NCBI RefSeq assembly: GCF_963662255.1
Contig: NC_085048.1
Coordinates: forward strand, 101,414,229-101,478,228
Source: Cinclus cinclus
Taxonomy: Eukaryota > Chordata > Aves > Passeriformes > Cinclidae
Direction: 5' to 3'
Length of the DNA stretch: 64,000 bases
Shown here piece after piece: positions 1 to 13,000 of the stretch (its first letter is position 1; each line of letters starts with the position of its first letter). The position numbers and the translations under genes are program-made. Below the pieces are notes generated by a model that was not told where the DNA came from, ran no database searches, and saw nothing but the letters and a program-made list of their open reading frames with translations.

Positions 1-980
1 GATTAAATTCTAGCTGGACTTTCACCTCCTTAATTTTCTTCCTACATGACCTAGCAACATCCTGAAACATTTCCTGAGTTGCCTGCCCCTCTTTCCAAAA
101 GTGATACACCTTCTTTTTGTTTTGTTTTTTTTTTCTTTTTTTTCCCCCCCTTAGTTCTTTCAAAACCTTGCCCATCCAGGACAGTCATCTTCCCTATCAG
201 CTCATCTTTTGGCACATAGGGACAGGTTGCTCTTGCACCTTTAAGATTTCTTTCTTTCTTAAACTATGTCCATCCTTCCTGGACCCCTTTGTTTTTAAGG
301 GTCATTTCCCAAAGTATTATCCAAATCAATCTCTTGAATAGGCTGAAGCCTGCCCTCCAGAAGTCCAGTGTGGAAGTTTTGTTGATGCTCTTCTTTGTTT
401 CACAGAATATTGAGAAGTCTATTGTTTCACAGTCACTGTTCCCTTGACAGCCTCTGAGCTCTACATCTCCCACCAGCCCTTCTCTGTCTATAAACATCAA
501 GTCTAGCAGAGCCCCACCCCTGACAGGCTAACTCAGCAGCTGGAAGACGAAGCTGTTCTCCATACACTCTAAGAACCTCCTAGATTGCCTCTTATCTGAT
601 GGATCGGTTCCCAGCAGGTACCTGGCAGGTTAAAGTCTCCTACAAGAACAAGAGCTGGCAATCTTGAAACATCCTCTAGCTGCTTATAGAATGATTCATC
701 CACCTCTTCTTGCTGGTTGGGTGGTCTGTAATAGACTCCCACAAGGATGTTGGCCTTGTTGGCCTTCCCTGTGATTCTTACTCATGGGTACTCAACCTTA
801 TCATCATTAATCTCAAGTTCTGCAGAGCCTCCCTAATATGAAGAGCTGTCCCACCACCTCTTCTGCCTCCCCTGTCTCTTCTGAAGAGCTTGTAGCTATT
901 CCCTGCAGTGCTCCAGCTGTGCAAGTCATCCCAACATGTTTCTGTGATGGCAACTATGCCACAGCTGAAAAATTATTGGA
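1..980 (-). mobile_element. CR1 LINE fragment, ORF2 endonuclease region (decayed)
   Basis: Read on the minus strand this is a non-LTR retrotransposon ORF2 of the CR1 family, whose apurinic-type endonuclease nicks target DNA for target-primed reverse transcription. Visible motifs in order: VAITETCWDD (about 955-925), LFRRDRGGRRGGG, ILVGVYYRPPNQQEEVDESF, VLVGDFNLP (about 650-624, the catalytic GDFN box), FIDREGLVGDVEL, then NSDCETIDFSI (about 443-410). The linker towards the reverse transcriptase follows (KTSTLDFWRAGF, KGVQEGWT) and is still recognisable at base 1, so the element continues off the window. The copy is dead: there is a frameshift between GDFNLP and RRFLECMENS, a stop before the FIDREG segment, and the family's usual SDH catalytic histidine reads SDC here. 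The 5' border near 980 is approximate. Confidence 0.93.
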
Positions 981-3799
981 TTTTTGGAGGAGAGAGATCT
1001 ATCCCTCAGAACAGGATGGGCGGATGTCAGGTAGAGAGGCTGGGGAGAAATATTAATTAGTGGTAGCATGAGCTGGCCCTCTTTGGGGCCTCCAAAGTGT
1101 AGGCTCTGGTGCTGGTTTGGGGTGATGGGGAGAGGGTAAAGATGGAACTCAGAATGGATTTGTGTCATGTTGTCCTTGAACTGGCATGTTTTTAGTGGCC
1201 ACTCTCTTATGTTCCCATGTACTAATGGAATTAGGACTTAGTACTACCAGTTACTCTGTTAAGGGAAAAGTGGTTTTAAGGGAATTCAGGTAAGAAGCCT
1301 TTTATATGCTGCAAAGAATTTAATGTATGTGTTCTTCAGGTATGTTTCTTCTGCTGTTACTTTTGCTGAGGAAACCTGAGCTTCAATTGCTTTGCATGCC
1401 GTAGTGGGATGAGTTGAGTTTAGAGAGCAAATTATAAGGTGAAGAATATATACTAAAAATAACATATGTTCATTTGTTTATTTTGTTAGGGTACTGATTA
1501 TTGTTTATAGATATAGTAGTGGAAGTAAATTATCTATAATGTAGTTCAACACAGTTATTTGGATTCATTTATTTTTCATACTGCACCAAAAGTTCTCATC
1601 ACATTATGAAATATAACAAGTCTTAATTTAAAAAAGAAAACCCAAAACCCAACAACCAATCCAGCAGAGTTAAGTGTGTTGTTATGCCCTTAATTCTGTA
1701 TTTTACTTTCTGCGTGCAATCATTTGTATTATTTGGAAATCATTATGTGGTGTAATGGAAACACTCTAAACACTCTAACACTCTTTTATAAAGAGATTTT
1801 TAGAAATAAATGGGTTGTGGCAGGGGATTATTACAAAGTGCAACAGCATACACAGAGTATCTTCCATATTTAGTGGCAGTACAAAAATATTAATAAAAAT
1901 GTTATGTGTGGAGTAACTCTCATGGGAGCCATTTCATATAATTAATTTCAAAAAATTGCATTGCTATGTAATATCATTTCACATGACTAGATGGATACTC
2001 TGTATGGTGGCTGGAAAGCAGAAATGGCTAATTCTTTAGTTCTTTAAAGAGAATAGACCCATATAGAAATGATGTTTTGCAAGGATGATGAGGCAGATGA
2101 AGTGTTGCCTACTCTGTGAGGAAGCAGCATCAGACATTTTCCATCAGGTCAGTATTAGCAATGCCAAAGAACTTACGCTTTGGGTCAGGGTATAGTTTTT
2201 TATTTATGGTTTTGGAGCTTACTGGGTTCAAGTCACAAATGAATTTGGCTTTTTATTATTTTCACCTCACTTCTGAAATCACAGTACATAAAAATTCCTT
2301 GAAGTAAGTTTACTGATGTAAGCTGCTGAATATAACATTGTTTCATTAAAACCTAAGACTTCTGGCTTACTGTATGTTCAAATTCCTTATATGACCTCTA
2401 AGAACTAATAGGAGGCCTGATTAAAAGTGCAGAGGCTTTGTCAGACTGTGGGAGGTGCTTTACAGAGCTTTTGGACAGATTTCCACACAGAAAAACAGAT
2501 ACCTACCTTCACAGTGTTTTTAGAATCTTCCCTTTCTCCCCACCTGCTTTTGTATTGCCTTGTACAGCAAGTGGTAATAACAATAAATGTACTAGATATG
2601 TCACTTAGAAGCTAAATCACTGTCTATTATAACTATTGAAAATATATGTAATTTAATATACTTGGTTGGAGATACTGGTTTCTGACAGTAAATTATTGCT
2701 CATTAGTTATCGCCATCCTCATGCCAGTAGAGTGGATGCTGAGTAGTACCTGAGGTTTTACTGGTATATGAAAATCAAAAGAAAATTATTTTATTTTATT
2801 TTTGAACTTTAAAGATGTTAAATTTATTACCTATGTTGTTACTTTGTTGGCCACTTTAGGTCAAGTCCATCACAGGTTAGTACTGACCAGGAGGCTCTGA
2901 TGCAGTCTGAATGACTTGGTTTGCCTGAGAAGGTAGAGGAAAGGTGGCATATTGACCTTTTGGGTATTTTCTTCTTTCAGATATTTTTATTTTTACCTCT
3001 TAATTTTCACCATCTCCATTTAGTATGTGTAGCAAGTATCTCAGGATAAGGGGAGTGAGTATCAGGTGATAAGTGATTTAGGCAGCTGGGATCATAAGGG
3101 TCTTCTTTGGTAAATGGGAAGAGATGAAGGATAAATAGAGGAGCAAGAGCTAAGAAAACACAGCTCTCATGATCTGTTAGGATCTAAACCAAAACACTTC
3201 AGCTTTGTTCCTGCAATGGAGAGAGGGGCTCCCATGAAAGAGTAGCCTTTCTCTTGTGATAACAGCTGGGAAGGATCAGGCTAACTCACACTGTTGAAGA
3301 AAAATTTAAAAAAAAAAAAAAAAAGTAGTCTTTAGCTCCTGTTTTGAAAAGTTTGCACTAACAAAAATGTCAGATGGGTTCCTTTGGCTGTTGCTTGGTA
3401 GTCAGAGCTGTCCCAGTGCCAGCCCTGCTCTGTTGATTTCAGCATGGTGGCTGAACAATGTCTCTGCCCTGCTGCGAGGTTTTTGCCAGACTTCGTTTTC
3501 TGATCTTCCCATGGGGAGAGGGAAGAGGAAGTGCTTAAAATGCTACTTGACTGATGATTTTTAAGTGAATGCTTATTACATCTGGGTCACCATAAGGTCA
3601 GTGTTGGCTGTGCCTGGTGACACTTGTATGCAGAGGCTCTTCAGAACGAGTGTGTCCCTGGCACTGTCCTGAGCCTGGGCTGGCCCATGGCATCCATCCA
3701 AAGGGTGCTATGAGTCTGCTTCTCTGTAAGCTGCTGCTCCACAGTAAAACAAAGCTAGAAAACATTACAAACCTATTTCAGCTCTAAGCTCTGAGAGAA
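981..3799. other. Unique-looking A+T-rich DNA, no gene seen
   Basis: No recognisable gene or repeat family. Small features only: a threefold ACACTCTAA-like run near 1760-1784 and an A17 run at 3308-3324. Open frames here are all below about 80 codons and show no known motif. Confidence 0.6.
3308..3324 (+). repeat. Poly(A) run, 17 bp
   Basis: Seventeen consecutive A. It could be the tail of an old retrocopy, but the upstream sequence is not recognisable, so it is called only as a homopolymer. Confidence 0.9.
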
Positions 3800-3895
3800 A
3801 AGGGTTTGAGAGGCTGAGAGAATTGGATTTGTTCAGCCTGGAAAAGACATGGCTTTGGGGTGACCCTATTACAGCCTTCCAGTACCTGAATGGAA
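3800..3895 (+). mobile_element. CR1 3' region, left half of a split copy
   Basis: The stretch resembles the avian CR1 sequence just downstream of ORF2: GAGAATTGGATTTGTTCAGC, then CTTTGGGGTGACCCTATTAC, then CCTTCCAGTACCTGAATGG. The family continues with a GGGCCTACAAGAAAGCTGG-like segment. That is missing here but begins at about 5025, which indicates one CR1 copy interrupted by the DNA between. The left border is approximate. Confidence 0.85.
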
Positions 3896-4281
3896 TGTAG
3901 AATACATCTCGGTGGGTAGCTGGGGGTTCAGTCTCAGTTCTGGGTGGGAGTCTGACAAAAGAGGCCATGTATTACCTTTTTATCTTTTTTTTTTTCTTTT
4001 TAGTTAGAGTTGGGCTTAACAGCACAAGGACAGAATTTCATGTTTGGACTCAGTTGTCTATTAATTCTTATTTATAGTACAGTGAGTGCTACAGCACTTC
4101 TAGCTAACAAGCTAAAAATGAAGAAATGGCGATGTGTTTCGTTTGTTACAAGGTCTTTTAAATCCAAACAGTTTAATTAAAAACTATCTCTTTCATTATT
4201 TTTACTTTTGACTCAATGACCAAACACTTGTGACCTGCATTGTGACATTTTCTATCTAATTAACAAGTAATGCTTAAAACC

Positions 4282-4292
4282 AAAAAGAAAAA

Positions 4293-4324
<32 letters not shown>
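4282..4324 (+). repeat. (GAAA)n microsatellite
   Basis: About eight perfect GAAA units preceded by an impure A-rich start. It lies within the 3896-5003 insertion. Confidence 0.95.
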
Positions 4325-4325
<1 letters not shown>

Positions 4326-4704
4326 CTTTGTCTGAAAACTTCCATCTTCTCCCATACTTACTACTATATTCCAAAACACCAAATTCCAAACCCTTCACCA
4401 TGTGACATTACACACTTCTATTCAAACTACACACCAGTGATTCTAGTTCTGTCACTCAATTTTGGAAGCCTTCTCCAAGGCCTCAGGTCAAAAGCAATGC
4501 TCCACTGGAGATAAGTGCCTGGCAGCACAGAAAGTTCAAAACTCCCTGTTTCCAGGGTTCCAACAGCCATGAACTTCAGAGCCTTTGGATAACAAAGGGC
4601 AGAAAGATGGGTAGTGCCCGGCATGTGAATGGATACAGAGAGACACAGCAGGAACCATGGACTCAGGAGCAAGAGTGAGACTTGAGTGGGGGTAGACTGT
4701 GAGG

Positions 4705-4791
4705 GGATAAAAGTCCAGATGTTTCTTTGCTGGAGTCCCTCATCAGAGGCACCAGCTCAAGTTGTTGCTCTGTTGCTGTGCCATGAATAAA
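4705..4791 (+). promoter_or_regulatory. LTR-type TATA-like box and poly(A) signal
   Basis: GATAAAAG at about 4705-4712 and AATAAA at 4786-4791 are the only evidence that the 3896-5003 insertion is a retroviral LTR. Both are short motifs that could arise by chance. Their order and spacing are what make the call plausible. Confidence 0.4.
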
Positions 4792-5003
4792 TTGCTTTAT
4801 GGAATGAGACATCAGAAACTCTGCCATGGGAAGCCTGAGGTCGAACTGGTGAGGAAACCTGGTCCGATTGAGTGAGTGTGGGCTGTGCAGGGAATCAAGT
4901 GGGAACCCATTGGGTCACCAGAGCCACCATGAAGGGGCTTTGGTACCATCTGTGACAGTCTCTGGCATTGGGAGTGTGACTGCTAGAGTCTGGTGAATGG
5001 TTA

Positions 5004-5318
5004 GAATGGAAAATTTCCTTAAGAGGAGCCTAAAAGAAAGTTGGAGAGGTACTTCTTAGATGAGCAGTGAGTTACAGGACAAGGGAGGATGGATCCAAAC
5101 TGACAAAAAGTGCATTTTGATTAGGTATCAGGAAGAAGTTCTGTGGCCCAGGTTCTCCAGAGAAGCTGTGGATGCCCCATCCCTGGAAGTGTGAAAGGCC
5201 AGGTAGGATGGAGCTCTGAGCAACCTGGGATAGGGGGATGTCCCTGTCCATGGCAGAGCAGTTGTAACTGGATGATCTTCATGGTCTTTTCAACCCAAGC
5301 CATTCAGTAATTCTGTGA
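5004..5318 (+). mobile_element. CR1 3' end, right half of the split copy
   Basis: From about 5025 the sequence follows the CR1 3' end: AAAAGAAAGTTGGAGAGG, AGGTATCAGGAAGAAGTTCT, GGATGCCCCATCCCTGGAAG, CAGGTAGGATGGAGCTCTGA, GATGATCTTCATGGTC, and the terminal CCATTCAGTAATTCTGTGA. The ending is the normal CR1 3' terminus. The first 20 bases or so (GAATGGAA onwards) are the ambiguous junction with the inserted DNA. Confidence 0.93.
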
Positions 5319-6785
5319 AAGAAAGTTTATATGTGAAGTGAGGGGAGCAAGGGGGAAGCAGGGACAAAATTCAGGTATAGTTCTGTCTCTTTCCTTCTAA
5401 ACAGCAGTACAGCTGTCAGAGGTTATTGTCTTTAATTATTACAAGTTTATGAAGTGGCTTTCAAGTGTATAGGATCAAGAAATCCCTTCTCCATTATGCT
5501 GCTCATTTCTCTGAAAAGTTTGTGTCTCATAATAGCGGTGAGTGTTATTTGGAAACAAACTATACCCTAGTACTACTTTCCTATGGTGTTCTTGGGGAAA
5601 TTTCTGTATAAATATAAATTTCTCAATTCCTAATTTTAAAGTGTGTATTTTCAGAGCACCAGGAGTATTGTCCATAGGATACTGTATCTGTTTGACATAG
5701 TGCTCTTTACAATAAGTTAAGTTGGAAGTGGAATGGAGATTCTCAGCATGAAGCTGATATAAGCTGGTTTTCTGTTTAAGAAGCTACCTGACCTAAAAAA
5801 AAAAAATACTGGGGCAAAGCATTTTGCATTATGTGATCACTCAGTTTTTTGCATTATCAATTAAATTTCAAACCAAATTTCTGTCTTCAGCTGTGCTTTT
5901 AGCCAGTGTTTTTTGGGGGTTGTTTGTTTGGGTTTTTTTTTGTTTTGTTTTTTTTTTAATATTCTGAAGTTCATGAAAAACGAAGTAGTATAATGCTTCT
6001 GATAATGGCATAATATGAAGTCCATTGGAAGCTGGTGATAATTTCCAGCTTTTTTCTTTTTCATTGCATTGAATTTATAGGGCTTTGGGAACATTTGTAC
6101 AGTCCAAAGTATTCCCAAGTTAAGATGAGGACATGTCTGAATTACTTAATTTTCCATGCCTTGCAATATATTAAAACATCTAAGTATTTGTGAAGACAAG
6201 TAATGGTAGAGACTTGATACTGAAGTCCCTGGTTCTCTTCTTGCAAAGATGTGCCAGAAGGTAGGATTAAGTACTTTAGTTAGAATATTTTCAGTCTTTT
6301 TTTGAGCTTGAAATTCTACTTCCAATGTAGTAGCAGACGAAACAGTTCTGTTTCTGAGTAACCTTAGACAACACGTGCCTATTCTGTGATAGTGTGTTTA
6401 GGTTTCAGCTTTACATGTGGTTGGCTTAATGAAATTACCACAACAGAAATAACTCTTTAAAGTTTAGACTTTTTTTCCTATCCTAAACTAATGGAAACAA
6501 GCCCTATGGTCCCACTCTGCTCATAGTTGCTTTCAATAGCTGAATCTGAGTGTCTTTGTAATTAGGGGCTTTTGATTACCATTTTTAAAAAAATTATTTT
6601 CCCCCCCATCCTTTTTTATTCAGTTTGTGATACCTATAATTCATATAAAGTAGTAAATCTCATAAACTGTCAGACAAATAACATTCTACATACTTCTAAA
6701 TATTTCAAAGTATGGAGATATTTTACAAGCAAGATAATATTTTAAGGATACCTTTGTTGAAGCTCCCCAAATTGGCAAAAATATG
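5319..6785. other. A+T-rich DNA with T-rich low complexity, no gene seen
   Basis: Contains a T/G-rich simple stretch near 5915-5960 and other T runs. No domain-bearing open frame and no recognised repeat family. Confidence 0.6.
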
Positions 6786-7040
6786 GAATCATAGAATGGT
6801 TTGGGCTGGAATGGACCTTAAAGATTATCTAGTTCCAATCCTCATGCCATGGGCAGGAATGCCACTTACTAGACAAGGTTGCTCAGGACCCCATCCAGGC
6901 TGGCCTTGAACGCTTCCAGGAATGGGGTGTTGAGAATGTCACTGGGCAATTTGTTCCACTCATTCAGCACCCTCACAGTACAGAATTTCTTCCTAACATC
7001 TGATCTTAGTACACTCTCTAGCAGTTTAAAACAAAACCTG
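6786..7040 (-). mobile_element. CR1 3' end (5'-truncated), about 255 bp
   Basis: On the plus strand it opens with the reverse complement of the CR1 tail, GAATCATAGAATGGTTTGGG. It then runs through CATGCCATGGGCAGGAATGC, AGGCTGGCCTTGAACGCTTC and TTTCTTCCTAACATCTGATC. The typical family order is kept throughout. The 5' truncation near 7040 is approximate. Confidence 0.95.
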
Positions 7041-10000
7041 TTTGTGACTAATAGAATGCATTAGTATTAGAATGTGAAAGCAGTTGGGTTTTTTTAGTGT
7101 ATGTTTCACTTTTATATGGTAATAAAATGCTGAATTCTATATAAAATGTATTAGATTTACCATACTTGCTTAAGAAAATCTTTGTCAGCTGCATTTGGCT
7201 GCTCAATAAGACTGCAATTACCATATGGTAAATGGGATACCTTTTGGAGAGGAAATCATAAGGATAGTTTTCCTTGCCCCTTCCCTCAAGGCCATAGAAA
7301 TGGGGAAGAATTTCAGTAGGTGCATGTGTGTGCCTCGTTTTACACTTGGATTTTAAACAAATGCAGGATGAAACTGTAGGTTGTGCATTTTTAGGCACAT
7401 TAGGCATCATTGGCTGCTCTTTTTCACTTTTAGTGCTCTTGAATGAATAGTTGCCTTGATCACATGTAAGAGAGATGAGTGATTCTGTAAAATTGAGAAT
7501 GTAAAAGAGATGTTTCCACTGTTTAAAAATGCAAGAGTATATCCACCGATTTGTTAAATCTTCATGTAAATGAAGTGTGTATTCATTTAGCATGTTGTGT
7601 GGACTGCCAGGTGGATGACTAATGGATTGCTTTATATTAGTCATCAGATGCAGAGGTGAAGAATAGAAAACACCCAGAAACAGTTAATTCATCTGTTCAT
7701 CCCACCTGAGCAGCTTCTCAAACCCCTGCAAGACTGAGCTGCCTCTCCAGTTTTCATAATGTAATGTAGCATCTACATTAATTCGTGGTTTTCGTAAGAG
7801 GCCAAAAGGAATGTATTTACTTCTTAATAAGAAAATAATGATTGTATAATTTTCTTTGACTGCATCAGCATTTTGCAGTAGTTTTCACATGAGTTAATGA
7901 GAATCTCTTTGCAGAAGAATAATCTTTCCTCTTTTGGTGGGTAAAATTCTGTGCAGGAGTTAAAAACCTACTGATCCATGTGTTTGTAAAGTCTGCAGCA
8001 CTGAGGGTTGCTCAGAATACATATATTCCTTTATGTTTATTTTCCATGCTTTTTAGGAATTCTGTGTTGGCTGTTTACATGAGTAGCTAATGGACTAGCT
8101 TTTTTATTCTTAATGGGAATGGTCCCTCCTGATGAAGGTCATCTGCTAATTTGTAAAGTGCATAACTCGAGGAAAATGTTACTGTATCCACATTGAAATT
8201 CATACAATTTTTATTTAAACCTATTAATATCTGCCATTTTCTAACTACCCCACCTAACATTATCGATACCTGACAGTCTGAAGGAAGGTAGGAGCTGGTG
8301 ACAGAAGATTTTTTATTACCTTTTTCCTTGAGGTAACCACAATGCTCTCCAAACCTATTTGATGTTACATTACTGATCTTTCTCCCCACTGCCCACCTGC
8401 CCATGATTTGTGAACAGAACACTTAACAAATTATCATCAAAACCCTATGGCTCTACAAAAAGGTAGAAAAACTAGTAGCCTGGAAAGATTCTCTAAATGC
8501 AAGGGAATGAAGTACTTGACACTATTAATAATGGTCTGGCCATCACAGGGTTGACATTTATTAGTTGACAGAAAGATGAAAAGAAAAGCAAGCATTTAGA
8601 CCATCTGTATGTCTTTAAAGTGATTTGGGATCTGAGAAGACATCTGATTTCACTAAAAAAGCTAAACATTCCCAAGAAGATAGTAGTAATAGTGTGAGCT
8701 AAAGGGTGATCCTATTTTACTTTTTTCAAGGCTAATGGAAAACAGCTCATCAGAGATGGCTCCTATTTTCTCTTAAGAATTGGCACCATTTGCTTAAACT
8801 GGAAGTCTTTAACTGAACCATTCTCTAGGCCTGAAATATTTTAATGGCCCTGTTGTTTGGAAGAATAATAGGGAAATGATTGTCTAAATAAATAATATAT
8901 ACTCAAAATAAAGAAAACAAACAATTCCCTGTACCCAGTAAGGGTAAATATCCCTAATAAAACTACCAGCAGTGCTTTCTTGAGTCAGAATGAGCATGAA
9001 CATTGAATGTATTTTTCAGACCTGTGGAAAATAATTTTGTGGAATCCTTATGTCATTATTGTACAGTGAGACATCTGGATTGTGGATAGGTAATGATTTT
9101 GTTGTTCAAAAAGCTTCACGTTTTGCAGGGAGTGAAGTTTGCTTTGGCATGATTTCTGCTTATGACAAATCAATGAGTAGAAAAGTCTGTGTATTGCTTG
9201 AGTAGGAGAAAACTTGCAGGGTCATGGCTATCAGATCATCTGGCACTTGTATGATCTTGCTCTACAAGACTGATGACAGTGCATTTTCCAGCAGTACCCT
9301 GCAAACAAAAAGGATCTCTCTCATTTTGTGTCACATCAAAGAGCTCATCTCTTCCATCTCCATGCAAGGCAGCAGGTACCTGTGGCTCCTCACCACTGCT
9401 TAAACAGTCCAGTGTAAGGGAGAGATGTGCCATCCGACTAGAAATTACAGAGATTTCCAACCATGGTCTGGTTTCTTTTGGCTGTTCCTAGTTGGTTGAC
9501 CCATCATTGGAAGCTGTTGGCTTCTGGCAATGTACAAATCCACTCAGAGCAACAGTTGTTTCCAGCTGTGCAAATTAAAAATCCTTACTTAGTGCTTGCT
9601 GTATTAATTTAGGTTGGCTACTTCATGTAGGTGAAGCATCCTATTATCTACCTACTTAATGTTGGTGGATAATAGTTTGTGGTACATTAACAAATAAACA
9701 TGCAATTTGTTGCTATTGCCTGCGCTGGCACCTGGAGATGAATGAGGCAAATGCTCTGGAGAGGTCATCTCCCAAAGGTTATGAATGCAAATGCTCCTAA
9801 ATTGGTAGCCTCATCTTTTCACTGAAATGCAAAGAAGTAAGTCCAAATTTGGCATTTCTAATAATATGATCTATTAAATACAGAAGGTAGCTTGAACTAG
9901 TGACTTGTGAATCTTTAGCATACGGGTCTATAGGTTCTTTTGAAGAGTTACCAATGGGAAAAGACTAGCATTTTTTTTATCAAGGAAGTTTTGTTCTTTG

Positions 10001-13000
10001 ATACAAGTTACTTTCTCTATTTTTTTTTTTAAGAACAGCACTTACTGCTGAATGAATGCAATAGTTTCTGGCAAACAGGTTTAACCCAGTTTTTCAATAC
10101 AACATCTGGCTGGGAAGGTTGCTGGGATGATACCTTGACTTGTAAATCTCACTGTGGAGTCAAAGTTGTGTGTTATGGATTTGTATTTCTACAGGCAAAT
10201 ACTTTTTGTCTCCAGCAAAATGATCATGGTCTTCAACTGGATTATGGTTATCCCTCAGAAAGAAAAAGTTGTACAATTTTTCATTTCAAAGGAGTGATAA
10301 AAACATTGTGTATGAAGATGAACTAATCTTAGGTTGCATGAGGTCATAGAAAGATTTATTTTTTCATCTGAAGTGCTTCTTCATAGGCTAACCTTGTAAT
10401 AGTCAATCTTGGTATAAAAGTCACCTTATCAGTGTAGAAGGAAATAATAAAGAACCAGTTTTGGCTGAGTCACATTCTGAAAGAACACAGCCTTGTTGAA
10501 GATGCCATTTTTAGATACTGTACAGTTTTATACATTTTTCTTGATTTCTGTCCAAACCCTTAAAATAATAGACCAGCTACATCAGGGACTTGCAAAGAGC
10601 TTCCTTCTATGTGTTGCTGGTTTTTATCTAGGCGAGATAATTTTATCTCAGATGTAGTTGGTGCTTAAAATGGTTTACTTAATGCTTAAAAAGTTTTAAG
10701 ACCAAAGAGCAATCGTGACATTATGTGATACTTTGCAACATTTGTAGCTGTGTCCTCATTTTTGATGGTATAAATGCATTGTGGGGAGAACTGCATCTTA
10801 GTAAGCTTAATGGTACTGATAGAATAACTTTAGTCTTAATCAGTCCCTGGAGCAACCTAAATCTGTATCTAATGAGCATTTTGGAAACTGTGTGTCTACC
10901 TCTATTGTTAGAAATCACAGCTTAGTGTTTTGTATTTTTTTTCTTTCATAATTGGTGTGATGTTCAACTTGAGTAAATTTCATTCAAATTAACCTTGAAG
11001 TAAGGAGCTTCAAGTTGTTGTCTCAAGTGTTTTGTTTCTCATTTCTTTGTGCTTTTTTATCGTAGGAAAATGAAATGGAGTTAATGACTTATTTGTAACA
11101 ATGTCTTTTATATTCTTTGTTTAAAAGGAACTTATTTCAGTTACTTGCATAAGGAATGAAAATAAAAAACAGGTGCTATCAGCTGTGCTGCACTTTTAAA
11201 GAGACGCTAACAAGGCTGCTGGGTTCATAGGATTATTGACAGAAAACAAATGAATGTTATCCCTTCTCCTCACTGCTTCTTCCTTATTTTTCCTCTTAGT
11301 CGTGCTTTTCTGGGCAGGCATAATAATTGAAGTGTACAGCATATGATTGTTTCTGACTGGCTGTATGGTAATGTGATCCAGTCTGCACATGGTTCTTGAC
11401 TTCGCTGCATGTGAGCTGGAGTCAAAATTGTTTTACAGCTTCTTCAGGAAAGACCTGAAAACAACTGAGGAAACGTAGATTACATTTTGGTGCCTTATAA
11501 AATTCTGTTCCAGGCATAAAAAACTCAAACTTAACTTAAGGCTCTGAAAAATACTGTAAATATTTTAAATAGAACAGTACAAAAATTGCTGTGTAACTTT
11601 TTGTCACTGTTGTTATCCATCTTTGTAAGGTGTTTCTCACTCAGAGATGTAGCTCAAGGTGGAATTCTCTTCTGAGGGTTTTTCTTGGCTATCCTGTAAA
11701 TTTTTTTGTTTTTTGGTTTTCCTTAACTAGTCCCAATGTACATATTGTGGAGGATAACACCAGTGTTGTACAAAGTTTTCCTTTAGCTGGTGCCGTGGGT
11801 GTTTTGTTACCCAAGAGAATTCTGTTTCTTTCTTTACTGACTTGTTTTCCCGTTCTCAGCATTTATTTTTTTATGCCTTCATATGGAGGTCTGCCTTTTA
11901 ATAGATGATCTTGTTTTCTTTTCCACATCAAGGCATTGTTTCCCATTTCTTATTCCTTTTACTTTGCTGATGTTGGGATTTTTTTAAGAACACTGTTGCA
12001 AGACCTGTAAGCATATGTGTTTATACGTATTTAGAAAAGATGAGCAGTGTCCATGTAGCTATTTCTACATAATAAAAACAACACCAAGAATAATGGGTCT
12101 GTGCTGCAAGGTGAGGTGTGCTATGCAGAACATTACTGAACACTGACTGTTTCCCTCAACCATTGTAGTATATCGCCTTAGTTGTATTTTCCAGCCCTTC
12201 CCTATGGAGATGGTACTGAGCCAAGGAAGAAAATACACAGCTAAAAAGAAGGCAGAGAATGTGCTCAATCCTTTGTATCATCCCCTAAACAGGTTATTAT
12301 CCTTTTGCAGACATTCCTGGCCATTTGAGCAGAGATTTATGTAATAAATGGTTTGTGTCTTGCCCTTCACGTCTATCACTGAACCAGGATTTTTCACTGG
12401 TGCCTCTGATTTAAATGGAGGAGGCTCTTGCACTTCCTGTTGCAGATTATAAATGCAAAAATTGGAATTACCCTGGTCATCCTTTGCACAACAAGAATGA
12501 TCATATTGCATTGGCATGTTATCATGGAATACAGAATATACTGTGTTCTGGTTTGGGTTTGATGTTCAGTGACAAAAGCATGTGGAAGTATGTAAGAGAT
12601 CTAGAACACATTTAATTTGCAGTGGTTGCCTAATGCTTTGTTCTGAGTTTCTCTTGGATTTGTCAGTTTTCTTTTGTGTTCTCTGAAATTGCTGAATGTG
12701 TTTGGAGAAAAGCGTTAGGTGGGAAGTGTCATGTCATTGTCATGAGCTGAAATATTGTAAATATTTGCATTTAAGGATTTGTTCTGAAACATCAGATTTT
12801 CTGTATTTTTAGTATATGAATTTATTTTATTGATTAGCACGTCTTGTGAAATACACATTTGTTTAATTTTTAATGCTGTATCATGACATTCTAATAAGTC
12901 GCTGTCCCTAAAAGGTAAAGAAAAATCCTTTTACTGTTTTATACATCACATGAAACTTTGAGTACCATGAGTGAAATTTGCATATTACTTTATAAAACGT

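Larger units (their letters stand above)
3896..5003 (+). mobile_element. Insertion splitting the CR1; contains an LTR-like segment
   Basis: About 1.1 kb lies between two CR1 pieces that are adjacent in the family consensus. It is flanked by the direct repeat GAATGGAA (3888-3895 and 5004-5011). Inside, on the plus strand, a TATA-like GATAAAAG (about 4705-4712) is followed about 75 bp later by AATAAA (4786-4791). This matches the spacing of promoter and polyadenylation signal across the R region of a retroviral LTR. The outer ends start with TG but do not finish with CA, and 8 bp is longer than the usual retroviral target duplication. The boundaries, and whether this is one LTR or a composite, are therefore unresolved. 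A GAAA microsatellite lies inside. Confidence 0.5.

Noticed and set aside
10413..10451. TATAAAAG followed by AATAAA as an LTR
   Set aside because: The two motifs are only about 30 bp apart, with no TG...CA ends and no similar copy in the window.
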